Shown here in pieces: positions 43,801-55,400 of a stretch of 64,000 nucleotides of DNA (within the stretch, counting starts at the first letter, position 1; every line of letters starts with the position of its first letter). Source of the stretch: Prunus persica (taxonomy: Eukaryota > Streptophyta > Magnoliopsida > Rosales > Rosaceae); the NCBI RefSeq assembly GCF_000346465.2, contig NC_034009.1, forward strand, positions 47,051,657-47,115,656, in the 5' to 3' direction. A program made the translations under genes and the position numbers. The notes beneath the pieces are model-generated. The model saw only the letters and a program-made list of their open reading frames with translations. It was not told the DNA's origin and did not search any database.

Positions 43801-46710
43801 TATTTGTTAATAATAATTATTATTATTTAATCATTTTTTTCTGAATCAGTATCTTCAATGCATTTGAATATTTTTAGGGAACTAGAGGTTTTTTTGTGTG
43901 TATTTTCTTGTAATGATTTATTAATAATTCATATATGCTTATATGTGTCTCACTCATTTTCAAGACAAAGTAGAGGAGTTTCCATATACTGGTGTATGAA
44001 TGGTGAGTATGTATACCTCGAAACTCAAATTGACAACAAATTTTTAATTTTCCATTATGATAGTTCCTTAGGATGAGGCCTGCATATTATATTTTTCATC
44101 ATTAGTGTAGGTTACTTCTGGTTTCAATTTCCTTGAGTTTTGGTTTTTTTCTTTTTTAGTTTTAACAAGCTCTAACATGGGGAAAAGGAGAACACGAGGG
44201 CCCACCCGTAACCTTAAACTAGCCCAAATTCCAATTGGGGAAAGATTTGAAATCAGCTGGAGGAACCGGAGAGCTGTAGGTGAAAGCTCCACGTTTTTCA
44301 AAGCAGAGTGTACAGCCCTTGTTAGGCAAACCCAGGACCTACCCCTTCAGGTCAAGTCATGGAAGGAAATCCCATTTGATATTAAAAAGAAGGCATTTGA
44401 ACATATGTTGGTTAGTACAACAAAAGATTGTGAAGGAAGTAGTTCCCTTAAATCCTCATTTTCGCATGTTTATTTTGTAATATTTCTTCATACATGTTCT
44501 CAGAAGCGTTTCAAAGTCGAAGATCACATGACATGGGTATTGGATCAGATTCATAGATCCTACCACAATTATCGGCATCACCTCAAGAAGATGTGGTATG
44601 AAACGTGTGAGACAACTGAGGAAGCACGGAAAAAAGTACCACCAAATGTTGCGGACGATGATTGGCAGTATCTTATAAACCTGTGGAGCTCACCTGAATG
44701 GCAGGTACCACAAAATGTTGCATATGAAAGAAAATATTGAGGACGAAAGAAACTTTACATTTTTTCCAATTTTCCAATTTTCCTTTCAGTTATCTCTACT
44801 CTGTTTTCTCCTTAGATTTTTATATATTCATGGTCTTCCTTGAATGCAGTCAATGAGTATGAAAAACAAGGAGAATGGTTCCAAAAATAACATAATCCAC
44901 ACATCTGGCTCCAAGAGTTTCTCGCAAATCCGCGAGGAAGAGGTATGACTATTCACTTCTTGAGTAATTTTTTATTGTGTTTCTCATCATTCTTAGTTTT
45001 TTTATGTTTGTCCCATGGTAGAGAAAGAAAACTGGAAATGACCCTGGACGTACCCTCCTATGGGAACTCACCCATGTGCGGCCTGATGGACTAGCTGCAA
45101 ATCCAGCTTCACAGGAGGCATTGGTATATATTGATCCCGAAATTAAATTGAATATGCAAGCACACCTAATTTTCAGTTAATTTAATAGTATGCTTCTCTT
45201 AAAAATATATATAGTTTTGGTTCTCTCTCTCTCTCTCTCTCTCTTAAGTTTTTTTTTTTTTGCCTCCATTGTACCTATTGGTTCCATTTTCTGAATGCAG
45301 TCAAAGCTCAAGAAACTTTATACTCAAATATCTGCGGAGAACTCACAGATGACTGAAGATGAGATTTTTGTAAAGGTTTTTGGACCTGAGCGTTCGAGTC
45401 GGGTGCGTGGTTACGGGGATGGTGTAACCCCCAAAGAGTTATGGGGCCCATCATCGTCATCATCATCTACTGTTAATGAACTCAGAAGGCAACTTGAGGA
45501 ATCAAAGCAGCGACAAGAGGAGTCTGAACAAAGAAGTGCTGCTGAGGTACAGGGCTTGAAAGAGCAACTTGGTCGGGTTGAGGGTTTGCTATCAGCTCAA
45601 ATGAATCGCTTTGAAGGTTTACTATTACAGTTGACGAGTCATATGCACTCCCCGCCCCAGATTGAGAGGCGTACTGAAATTTCACCCTCCCGAAATGGTA
45701 TGCATCTTTGATTACTTACTTTATAAAGAATTCTCATATAGGGTTTTTGGAAAAATGGAATTACAATCTTTGAACAATTTATATTGAAGTGTGACTCATT
45801 TGAATTGAGAATTCTGCGTTTGTCTTGTTTGGTAAAAGTAGGGAAGAAGAATATGAGTCAGGCACCACAATATTTCGACTGTTTCATAATTCTTCATTGA
45901 GAAAGAAGTATACCCAATGCTGGGGCCTCAATGAAGGTTGAGTTTATGTGTGTTGTTTTGTTCAATGATCTCTTTATGCGGAGAAAAAAGCCTTTCGAGT
46001 TGCAACATATTGTGTTTTTTGTCCGTCATAACTTTTGGCATATATGTACTAATAGCTATTGGTCCATGAATAACTCACCCTCCTAGAATCAGTGAGAGCA
46101 GTGATAGGAGGTGTAATTGTCATCATTTTCCATTGTTTGCTTCCTCTTGTGTAATGAAAAATGGAAAATTTTCAGTTTCTGATTTGGTTTAACACCATGT
46201 GATGTTACTGCACATGGTTTGCAAGATCCCAAATACATTGTGCTACATCTCCCTATAGAAAATTTGGCGTTTTGTATACTGTCGTTATCACTGTGCTGTG
46301 TCGAAACTGCTTGAAGATTTGCCCCTTACTGTCTCCATATATTGTGAAATCAAATGGAAGCAAGTATGCCACTAGCTTCTTCTTGATTCACCCTCAAATT
46401 AGTTTCATGTTATTTCACTTGGATCAGGATTGAAGATATGGTAATTCTAATAATGTCCTATTCGTTGTTTGGAGGTGTCTGAATTGGTATTACTAATCTT
46501 TTAATACAAAATAGGTATTATTTGATCATGTGGGTATTTCAAATTCCTGCTGATTTCCCTCAAAAGGCATTTGATTATGTGGAAAATTGAACTATAAATA
46601 TCAATGTTATTGCTTCTTTTGGTCCAATTCCTTTAGTGTTGGATGTGGTAACTATTATTCTTTTTGTTCGTTTTTCAGGCCGCCCACGAACGACCCGACC
46701 TAGAAGATGA
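40877..46710 (+). CDS. Bromodomain protein, possibly fused to a Ptta/En/Spm (Transposase_24-like) region; 630 aa as read
   Basis: Exons: 40,877-41,371; 41,595-41,672; 42,946-43,189; 44,160-44,410; 44,504-44,704; 44,850-44,942; 45,022-45,123; 45,301-45,697; 46,679-46,710. All have GT-AG ends, agree in phase and total 1,893 nt. Residues 9-16 hold an AT-hook (RGRGRPRKK). Exons 2-3 hold a bromodomain (VIKRVMKMDAAVPFN, DYFDVIDTPMDFGTIC, with the acetyl-lysine Asn at about 237 in NYYNEGN). Residues 279-630 match the plant transposase Ptta/En/Spm family (MGKRRTRGPTRNLKLA, WRNRRAVGESS, FKAECTALVRQTQ, YHNYRHHLKKMW), ending in a coiled-coil-like Glu/Gln stretch. The lengths and phases of exons 2 and 3 equal those of the neighbouring bromodomain gene, but its C-terminal exons are absent here. 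The alternative is two genes, with the transposase-like one starting at the ATG 44,177 (352 aa). Confidence 0.6.
44411..44503 (+). other. In-frame intron, possibly retained
   Basis: The 93-bp segment between TTG|GTTAGT and TTCTCAG has good splice ends, yet it is a multiple of three and stop-free, so retention would add 31 residues. Family members run straight from FEHML to the KRFKVEDH region, so splicing is the better reading. Confidence 0.6.
45223..45245. repeat. (CT)n run in an intron
   Basis: About eleven CT units lie between exons 7 and 8 of the bromodomain/transposase locus. Confidence 0.9.
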
Positions 46711-46719
46711 AGTACATAT

Positions 46720-47475
46720 CAGCTATGTTTATGTTTTGTTTTTCGGCAAGAAGTTGATATTTGGCTGGTAGTATCATATTACATTTGATGCATCAAATGT
46801 GTTGTGTGAATGAATTACATGGACATATGTTCCACTAGTAACTTATAAACTCAAGGGATAAAAGAGCATCGGAGCTTCTCCATTACGGAGTCCATCAATG
46901 CGAATTGGTTACAGAATTCTATTTTTGACCGTGGGATGATTTTAATACTTCGGATTGGATATCTATTCTTCTTCTTTCTTCTTTCTTCCTCTCCCTGAGT
47001 TCACTCCTCTTTTTCCTTTTTCTTTTTTATTTCCTTTCCTTCTCTCTTTTTTTTTCTTCTTCTTTCTCCCCGCCAGTTTTCTTCTTCCTCTTGTCATGGG
47101 GTGATTTTTTTCTTCTGAAAACTGGGCGTTCCACACCACCACAAACCCACCACCCCCCCCACCCCCCCCCCCCCCTCTCTCTGTGTGAGAACGATTTGGC
47201 TACAGGGGGTTGGGGAAAATTTTCATGGCATCGGCTTCTATTGGCCTCTTCTTCTACCTTCGTTCACTTTTTATTTTTATTTTGGAAAAAATTGAAGAAA
47301 AAGAGAACGAAAAAACCCAGATACAGACCCATTCGCTCCCCCCATCCCCTCTGTTATTTTCCCCCATGGCCTGAAGAAAAAAGAGAACAAAAAACCCCAC
47401 TGTAATAATGTATTTGTCCTCCTTTGTAACAGTCTGGGGTCTCGGGTGTTTTTTGGGGGTCAGAGAGATTGTTGT
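46720..47475. other. Intergenic with pyrimidine and poly-C tracts
   Basis: 3' flank of the first bromodomain locus. 46,965-47,090 is CT-rich and 47,145-47,175 is a C-rich tract. The frames here are low-complexity and not supported. No trace of the missing bromodomain C-terminal exons was found. Confidence 0.5.
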
Positions 47476-47479
47476 GTTG

Positions 47480-47832
47480 CAGAGCAAGGAAGGTAAGAGA
47501 ATGCGAGTGAAACTATCCGGGACAGAACCAGAAAATGAATTGTAGCTCAGATTGAGCCTGTAAAGCGTTATAGAGTTTGTAAGACTATCTCGGATTTTGT
47601 CAGTGAGAGAGTTGTTGCTAAGATCAAGGGTCTGAACTAAAACCCAATGAGGGATAGAACCAGAGAGCCTGTTGTTGAATAGTTGAACTCCTCTGAGGCT
47701 TGGAAGGAAGCCCAACGACTGAGGGATCGGACCCACAATCTGGTTGTCGTGGAGGCTGAGCTCTCGAAGCACCTGAATTTGGCCTATTTTCTCTGAGATT
47801 CTGCCAACTAATCCCTTCAATCTCAGATTTCG
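47480..47832 (-). pseudogene. Leucine-rich-repeat receptor kinase (IMK2-like) ectodomain fragment
   Basis: The minus strand reads [20 protein letters not shown], then [51 protein letters not shown] and [17 protein letters not shown]. These are four to five plant-type LRRs in the order found in IMK2/MRLK-like receptors. A piece of one repeat is deleted at HWVLVQTLD, and the frame leaves the family after SFTR. No kinase domain follows. The fragment abuts palindrome array 8, like other gene pieces in the window. Confidence 0.75.
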
Positions 47833-47835
47833 CTT

Positions 47836-48262
47836 CCGACTGGCCGCGCGGCTATAATAAGGTACCTTTTTTAATTTTTAAAAATAAATAGTATCGCCGG
47901 ACGGCTATACTTAAAAAAAATTATATTTAAAGAGTATAGCCGGACGGCTATACTTTGGTCCCTTTTAATTTTTAAATAAATAGTATAGCCGCACGGCTAT
48001 ACGTAAAAAAATATTTAAAGAGTATATACTGCGGCCCCTTTTAATTTTCAAATAAATAGTATAGCCGCGCGGCTATACTCGGGGCCCGTTTCATTTTTTA
48101 AATAAATAGTATAGCCGCGCGGCTATACGCGGGGCCCGTTTCATATTTATAGCCGCTCGGCGATACTGCGGTCCCGTTTAAATTTGTTGTTTTGTAAATA
48201 GTATAGCCGCTCGGCTATACGGCGGTTCCTTTTTTTAATTTTTTAAATATCTAGTCGCGCAC
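47836..48262. repeat. TATAGCCG palindrome array 8 (about eight copies)
   Basis: Copies lie near 47,842, 47,890, 47,932, 47,982, 48,056, 48,107, 48,146 and 48,200. Spacers are a fairly regular 40-60 bp with CCCCTTTTAATTTTTAAATA phrases. This is the most regular array of the window and lies about 1.2 kb upstream of the second bromodomain start codon, near its likely promoter. Confidence 0.95.
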
Positions 48263-48390
48263 ACTTCGCGCGTGTTATGCGTTACCGAGTATATATATAA
48301 TAATAAAATTCTTGGGATAATCAGCCAAATTCTAGCCCAATTAGAAGAAGGCCCAGCAGCAGCAAGCAACATTATACTTCTCATTGCAAT

Positions 48391-48398
48391 AATCTCAC

Positions 48399-48440
<42 letters not shown>
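48391..48440. repeat. (CT)n microsatellite in the likely leader
   Basis: About 20 CT units lie just before the probable first non-coding exon of the second bromodomain gene. CT-rich leaders are common in plant genes. Confidence 0.95.
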
Positions 48441-48443
<3 letters not shown>

Positions 48444-48520
48444 CAGACACCAAAAAGACTCGCGTTCGCGCTACACTCGTTTTTTAAATGTTTCTCCGAA
48501 ACGTTACCTTCAATCAGTGG

Positions 48521-49456
48521 TACGTACCTCTCTTGCTTGTCTAAAGTTTAGTTTTTTTTTTTCGTTTTCTGTATTCATGGCTAACCGATTGCGATTGTAT
48601 TCGATTTCCGACGGACCATTCGGTTCTCGCTTAGCAAGATATACCACTAATACTTTCTTTGTATAAATTAATTCCTTGGTGTTGATCAATCTAGGGTTTT
48701 CTACTGTTGTTTGTTTGCTTTTTCAATGAAGTTTTGTTCTTTCTTTTACTTCTTGTTAGGGCTTAGTAAATTGCTGAAAAAAGAATAATTTTGTTCTTCT
48801 TAAATCATTGAAATTCTTGAAAATTTTGAGTAAAATTAAGAATTTGTTTATATCGCAGACCTTTTACATTTTTATTGTTTTTTTTTATTTGATCAAATTG
48901 TTGGGAACTTTGGTCATTTTGTTTTCTTCAGTTGTAATTTAATTTATGGGGGTTCGGTTTGTCAGTGTATGGAAACGGAGACTCGGTTGTTTATTAGTTT
49001 TTTGTTAGGACGAAATGTCCCACATTGGAAAAATAGCATATCTTGGGATGGTTTAAAAGACACCCGTCTCTTACTCAACCTTTGAGGCAGCTTCACTCAT
49101 CCACGAGTATTTTAATGACTCAATAATATGCCCATAGATAATACTGATCATCTTTACCCAGGTTACCCCTCTCGCAGAGTTTGACCCAGTTGCATGGCAA
49201 TGCTCTGATACCAATTGATAAGAGCCCATTTGTAGAACCTGCCCCTAAAAACTGGCTTGTAAAGTAAGAGTGCTCTTAAACCATCATGAGATATGCTATT
49301 TTTCCAATGTGGGATATTGGGTCATAAAATTTATGTTTGTTTGTTGCTTTTAATTTTTTATTTTTCATATGAAAATATTTCATGACCTTTATTTTCTTTC
49401 TTGGAATGAATTGGAATGCAAATTTAAGTAATTCAGCTTACTTTTGTGGTTACAGG
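48521..49456 (+). other. Probable 5' UTR intron of the second bromodomain gene
   Basis: A donor-like CAGTG|GTACGT near 48,518 and an acceptor TGGTTACAG at 49,456, 38 bases before the ATG, suggest a leader intron. It contains the inverted-repeat element at 49,011-49,325. Confidence 0.45.
49011..49325. mobile_element. Inverted-repeat element with PBS-like core
   Basis: The ends are inverted copies over about 45 bp: TCCCACATTGGAAAAATAGC at 49,018 and GCTATTTTTCCAATGTGGGA at 49,296. Near the middle is GCTCTGATACCAATT, the complement of an initiator-Met-type primer-binding site (TGGTATCAGAGC). This mixes TRIM-like and fold-back features, so the class is uncertain. Confidence 0.6.
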
Positions 49457-49494
49457 CAGTGTGAGGTGTTCAGAGTTTAATTTTAGGTTAGAAA

Positions 49495-52400
49495 ATGAAG
49501 CGGAAGCGAAAGAACAAGAAGGGAAAGCCTAAAGGGTCTGTGGCTGGTGGAAATGAGGCACTTTCAAGTGGGGTTATTGTAAATTTGGAGGATGATGCAA
49601 ATTTGGATGAAGATGGTAATTACGAGAATAGATCCGAGTCTGCAATGGAGGTTGATACCCCTTCTTCAACTGGGACTGATCAACATTGCAATCTTGCCAA
49701 TATTAATCCTGATGGTTCGATTGATAGGGGGGTCGGGAAATCCATGGGTAGAGTTAAAGTGAAGCTTAGGACTTCGAGAACAATGGAATCTCAGCCTACT
49801 TCTTCTGATGCATATACACAAAGTGATACAGATAAGAGTAGCCAACAAATTGGTTTGGGAAAACAAGGTGTGGTTTCTGAGAAAATGGAGGATAGTGCCA
49901 ATTCATTGGCCGAAGTAAAAATTGTTGCTTCTGGGAATGTGTCAAAGAAAGTTGGGAGTATAAAGATTAAATCATCGAAGGCGTTGGGGTCTAGTGTTAA
50001 CCATGGTATTGATCCTGTACCTGCACGGAGTGAGAGTCCGTACGAGAGAGAACCAAAGATGTCTGATCAAGATTCTCGATATAATAAGGAAGAATTAGAT
50101 ACCGCACTGATGGTATGTTGAGAATTTTGAAATGCATCTTTGTGATTATTTTGGGTCATGTAAATCTTTAATCTAGTGTCATGGGTTTCTGTTCAAAGTG
50201 TGCTTAAATGCCTCCGTACTTATATTTATCTTCATTTATCACTTCACAGATAATAAAGAAGGTAATGAAAATGGATGCTGCTGAACCCTTCAATGTCCCT
50301 GTGAATCCTGAAGCTTTGGGAATACCGGTAAGTACAAATTTAGCACGTGCATGCATGATTTTTGGTGCAAAAAATATGTTATGCTATCATTGTCTTTCCA
50401 AATAAAAAAACAAATTTTCTTTTCCTATTTTTGAACAGAGAAAGAATACAAAGTAAAGAAAGTGAGACCAATAGCCCATCCTAGGGTAACAGAACAATAG
50501 GAATGAAAACGATGTGATGCCACACATTAAGGAAAAGTAAAAACAGTAACAACACTCTTCCAATTCCCAAAAGGGAACTAAAAATTCCTTCATAACCAGT
50601 TGGGATTGAAGATCATAACAAAGCCAAATTGATGCAGGACGCGTAGGACCTAAATTTATTAGTTTCCTAGATTCTCTAGTTTTCCAAATTCTAGCAGGAT
50701 TTATACTTTTCCAGATTTCTAGTTTTAAGTTTCCTATTGTATTTGGGTTAGGATTTCTGTTTAAGCAAGGGATTTTTATCCTATTATGTCTAGGTTTTAG
50801 TTTGCTAGAACACCCTGATTTCTGCCCTTTCTTTCGTCCCTTCGATCTCTGATATTCTTCTTGTTCTACTGTTCTGCCCTTTTTTTTGTCTTTTCGATCT
50901 ATATTTCCGTCTCCTAGATTTCTTATATTCTTCTCTGTTCTATTGTTTAAGTGCTTAATCTAATACATATGGGCTGTACTACATCAATTGGTACATCCAA
51001 ATACATAATTCTCCTTCAAAGTATTTCTAAATCTTCTTTATTTTGTTCAAAATTCAATTAATTTTCAGTCCACGCGACCCATAACAATGCTTGCACTGCA
51101 CTTTCCATAAAATTGAACCCCTCTTGGTCTTTCCAAAACCTCCAAAATCCATGCTGAAAATATGGGAAGCTGATTGAGATAAAACCCATTAGCGAAACCG
51201 CATCCCCATGTTTCTTACAAAGTATGGACCAATGGAGAGATAAAAGATGTTTTGCCTTCAACAAATCTTATGTCAATTTCCTTTTCAAAAGGTTCCAATT
51301 TGCTTCAACGCTCTATGCTTTTCAATCTCTTTGCTTTTTTCATACCTTTTTTTTTTCCATGAAGTAGGCTTTGTAAGTTTTTTTTTCCTTTTCTTTGTTT
51401 ATAATTTTTGTGATGTCAACGGCTCTTTCGAGGGTTGTGGCACTAGATGCTGTTGTCTTGGCTGGAAGACAACTTCTATTGTGCTATGACTGAGGCTTAA
51501 TTCATTTCATTGGGTCATTACTGGAATGTGATTACAAGTGGGCATGATGGGTTGGTTTCTGGAGCTCCAACTAAGAAATGATTTTATATTTGATATTGTC
51601 AAAAAAAAAAAAAAACCATGCCTCCCTAATATACAAAGCATATGTATACCAAAAACTCAGTTGAATTGATTGGTCTCTGCCCTCAGTGCTTCCTAGACTT
51701 TATGAGACTCAATTATATGTTTGTGATATCCAATATACTATACAGATGATCACAGGACTCCTAAAAGTTCATGCTGATACCCAAGTGCTTCATTAATTTT
51801 TTTTTTGTTAAGAGTATTGGGAATTGATTGTTTATGTTCATTGCATGTGACTCTTGTCACACACGCATTGAACAAAGATGTGAGCTTGAACGGTGCCTCT
51901 TCTTTTCTTTTTTTATGTTTGTTGCATGCTTTACTTCGTCTCGTTGAGGATTTATATCTGTATGTTATGCTATAAATGTTGCATCATGTCTATTTTGTTT
52001 GTCTAATGTTTTGATTCATTACATGGTTTGTCTGGAGTCAGGATTATTTTGATGTGATAGATACACCAATGGATTTTGGAACAATATGCAGCAATCTTGA
52101 ACAGGGTGTTAAGTATTTAAGTTCTGAGGATGTATTCAAAGATGTTCAGTACATTTGGGACAACTGTTATAAGTACAACAATAAGGGTGACTACATCTTG
52201 GATCTTATGAGGCGTGTGAAGAAAAATTTTACAAAATATTGGACAGCAGCTGGGTTGTATAGTGGACAACCAAGAGGAACTAGTGGTGAGGGCTTTATAA
52301 CTTTGCCTTTTTTCCTTAGTCATACGTTTTAATAGTCTTTTCTATCCTGAATTTGACAACCAATCTCCTGATTTTATATGAATACTGTAGCCTTCTTTGG

Positions 52401-55400
52401 GAATTTACCCATTACCTGCACATGTATTATTACAAGATTTCCTAGAGTGAATGACCGATCGGTAATTGAAAGAACTACAAGATGCACTTACGACAGTGGT
52501 TGTGTTACCTTATTGGAAGAAGGAGACGGAAATAGTGAGCATCCCTTGATGGGACACTAACTATAGGTTGATGTTTAGAACCACATTTTTTGAAAAATAT
52601 ATTGTTTGAGTTGAGCATAAGGGATGCTTAATGTTGAAGTGTTTTACGCTGACTCTAAAAATTTATTAAAAATTAAAGCAAATCATTTACCCTGGAAGTT
52701 TATACATAGTTGGTTGTTTCCTCTGCTTGTGTTAAGCAAAGATATGCTAAGTGGTGCACTCTGATTCGGATGGTTTCTTTTCCGAAAATGCTGGTTAAAC
52801 CAGATTATCACCTGAACTTGAGTACTTATGCAGCTTGTTCAGTGGTTTATTATGGCTTATCATGCTCTCCCTTGCTGTTTTGGACTTTGGAGATGCTAGT
52901 GTCCATGTTTATAACAGCAATCTAAGCATTGTATCTTCTTCATGCTAGGTGTTGAAAGCACTCAAGATACTGTGGAACCATCTGATCAGGGAAAAGTACA
53001 TCTTAAAGGTAGCCAATTAAAGCAGAAAACACGAAAGGGTCATGGGTATGTTTTCGCATATTAGTCTGTATCGATTTGCTGTTTGAACTCTTAATCCATG
53101 TAGTTTGGAAATTGTTTTGAGTTTCTTTTCATTCCATAGACTCCCGTGTTACGAATTTTAGAGCACAGTATGTTTGTAATTCCTAAAATAGAAACGTTAA
53201 TCAGGAGAAGAAAAGGGATTTTGCTCATATTATTCAATCAAATTACAAGTGAATATTGAATGGCTTTTATACGAGCAGGCAACCACCATTATAGTTGTTG
53301 GCCAGTAGGTTTCCAGACCTTATTTACTGGTATCTTTATATTATAGTATAACAAATTAGCTATGAGCCTCTTCTTGTCTGAGAATTAGGTAAGGCTTCAA
53401 ACCCTTCCTTCAGCTAGTAAATGACTTCCCCTTGTTAAGTTGGGTTAACCAAGTATTGTGGAAGGGGAAGTTTTTTATTTCCTGATGATGATGACATTTG
53501 CTTTCTCATTAACTTCATAACTTATTTCCTTGTTTCATTTTCTTTTCATCTACAAACAATGATTTCTCTGTGCATTCGTGCACTCAAGTTAATGGTTAAT
53601 GTCATGCTGATGAGCTTACATATTTGTATAATTTTTTGACTGCATTGTTAGTCTGCAAAAATACCATGACGTTTTTATTAATTTCTTTGTGTTTTAAGGC
53701 AGAGGGATTTGTATGTTTGAGAATTGATAAGGTGTATTTTCACCCCAAAAAAAAAAAAAAAGAATTTATAAGGTGTATTCCTGAGTGGAGACATGCCATA
53801 TGATGAAAGTGCCCAGAAAGTTGATCGAAACTGTTGTAATTGCTTTTTCTTCTCTCTTGTACATCTGGCTAGATAGTGTATGTAGGTACTGTATTCATCA
53901 ATGTTCTATATTACAAGAATTGTATTTTTTTTCTCTGTTGTTTTTTGTTTGAATGTTGACCTTCAGAAGCGAACATCATATCCTGTACTTCTTCCCCATG
54001 CAATCAGCACAAACACAGATAAATTGCATGTAATGTTACAACTTCAAAATTACAAATGTATATCATTTCTTCGTGCCTAGAATTTTTGGAAGTTTTTGTG
54101 CCTGATGCCTCATGTTTGTTGAAACATGACAGAAGTATGTGTTCCACAACACACATCTTTTCATTTTTGGATTAGTTTCTCCTCGAAAGCATTTAATCTA
54201 GATAGCTTTCGCTTTTCTAGTGTTATAGTAGAAAACTTGTTCTTATCTTTGGGGTTTCTTCAATTTGCAGAAGGCGTCATAAATCCGATTGTTTATGTGC
54301 TATTTGTGTTCTAAAGCGCCGTAGAAGGGAGCGTGAGGAGAATGCTCGAATTGCAAAGAGCCAGCACGGAGCTAGTGACAATAACCTTACTCATGAGTTA
54401 AAGCAAGAGGTAAATTGGAAGTTTTATCCAATGACTCTATTTGATCCATTTGGAAAATGATTATTAAAGTAGGTTTTCACTTTGAATTCCTGCAATCAGA
54501 TGCATTGCTCAGCAACTTATTAACTAAATTATAAAGACATAAAGACGATGAGAGAAATTTTAGGAGATCGCATGAACTAGTAAAATCTTTTGTTAATTCA
54601 CCGTGAGCTCTTTATATAACATTTAAATTTTAAAATGCAATTTTCTTTTAGAGTTAAACTGATAGGTCTTATGTGAAAAAGACTGCCTTAAACAGTGGCT
54701 TTTACTTGTGAAAAAGGCCTTTAACAGTTAAATTTGCATGCTTGGTTAACCTATTTATTATTACTATCGTTATTTTTGTTGCTGTTACTGTTCTTATTGT
54801 TGCTCGGGAATCTTCTTTTGATGAATAAAAGTGTTCTCTCTTAAGGAAGCTTCACTTGGGGAAAGCCCATCTGGTGAGAATTCCTCTTCCGATATGGATG
54901 GATCATTGGACCCCAATCCTGATGCTGAGGTAGAAGACAAAGGAGAAGAGGTGAAAATGGGGGTATCCAAACAGCAGTATGGCCCTTCAGGGGAGAAGCA
55001 CGAGGAAGAGGATGATGGTGATGAGGGGGATGAGGAGGAAGACAGTGACACAGAGATGAAAGATGAAGGTAATAGTGAAGCACTAGAGAAGTTTGACAAA
55101 TCAAGAGAGGAGCCTAATAGACAATCACAACCAATAACAGCGGAGAAGGTTGCTGCTGGAGACCAAACTAATAGAAATGAAGAGAATGTGGTGATCCAGC
55201 ATGAGGAAGAAACTGTAGCAGATAAACCTAAGGTATAACATTTTATTTTCTTTGGCATCAACCATGTGTTTTTTTTTGGGGGGTGGGGGATAACAATGGT
55301 ATTTTGCTATAATTAGGTGTCACATCTTGCATAGTCCTGATGTAGGGTGGCCTTGGTTATAACTTATAACTCATCAAACTTTTTAAATTTTACCATATAT

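Noticed and set aside
43190..47400. CACTA transposon borders around the Transposase_24-like gene
   Set aside because: I looked for CACTAC/GTAGTG-type ends and 3-bp duplications on both sides and found none convincing.
47254..47470. Continuation of the LRR frame as a transmembrane and kinase region
   Set aside because: After SFTR the frame loses all LRR-kinase similarity; the hydrophobic run near its end is from T-rich DNA.
54794..55261. 155-codon minus-strand frame
   Set aside because: It is the antisense of the acidic exon of the bromodomain gene, and its Ser-rich composition is the shadow of Asp/Glu codons.
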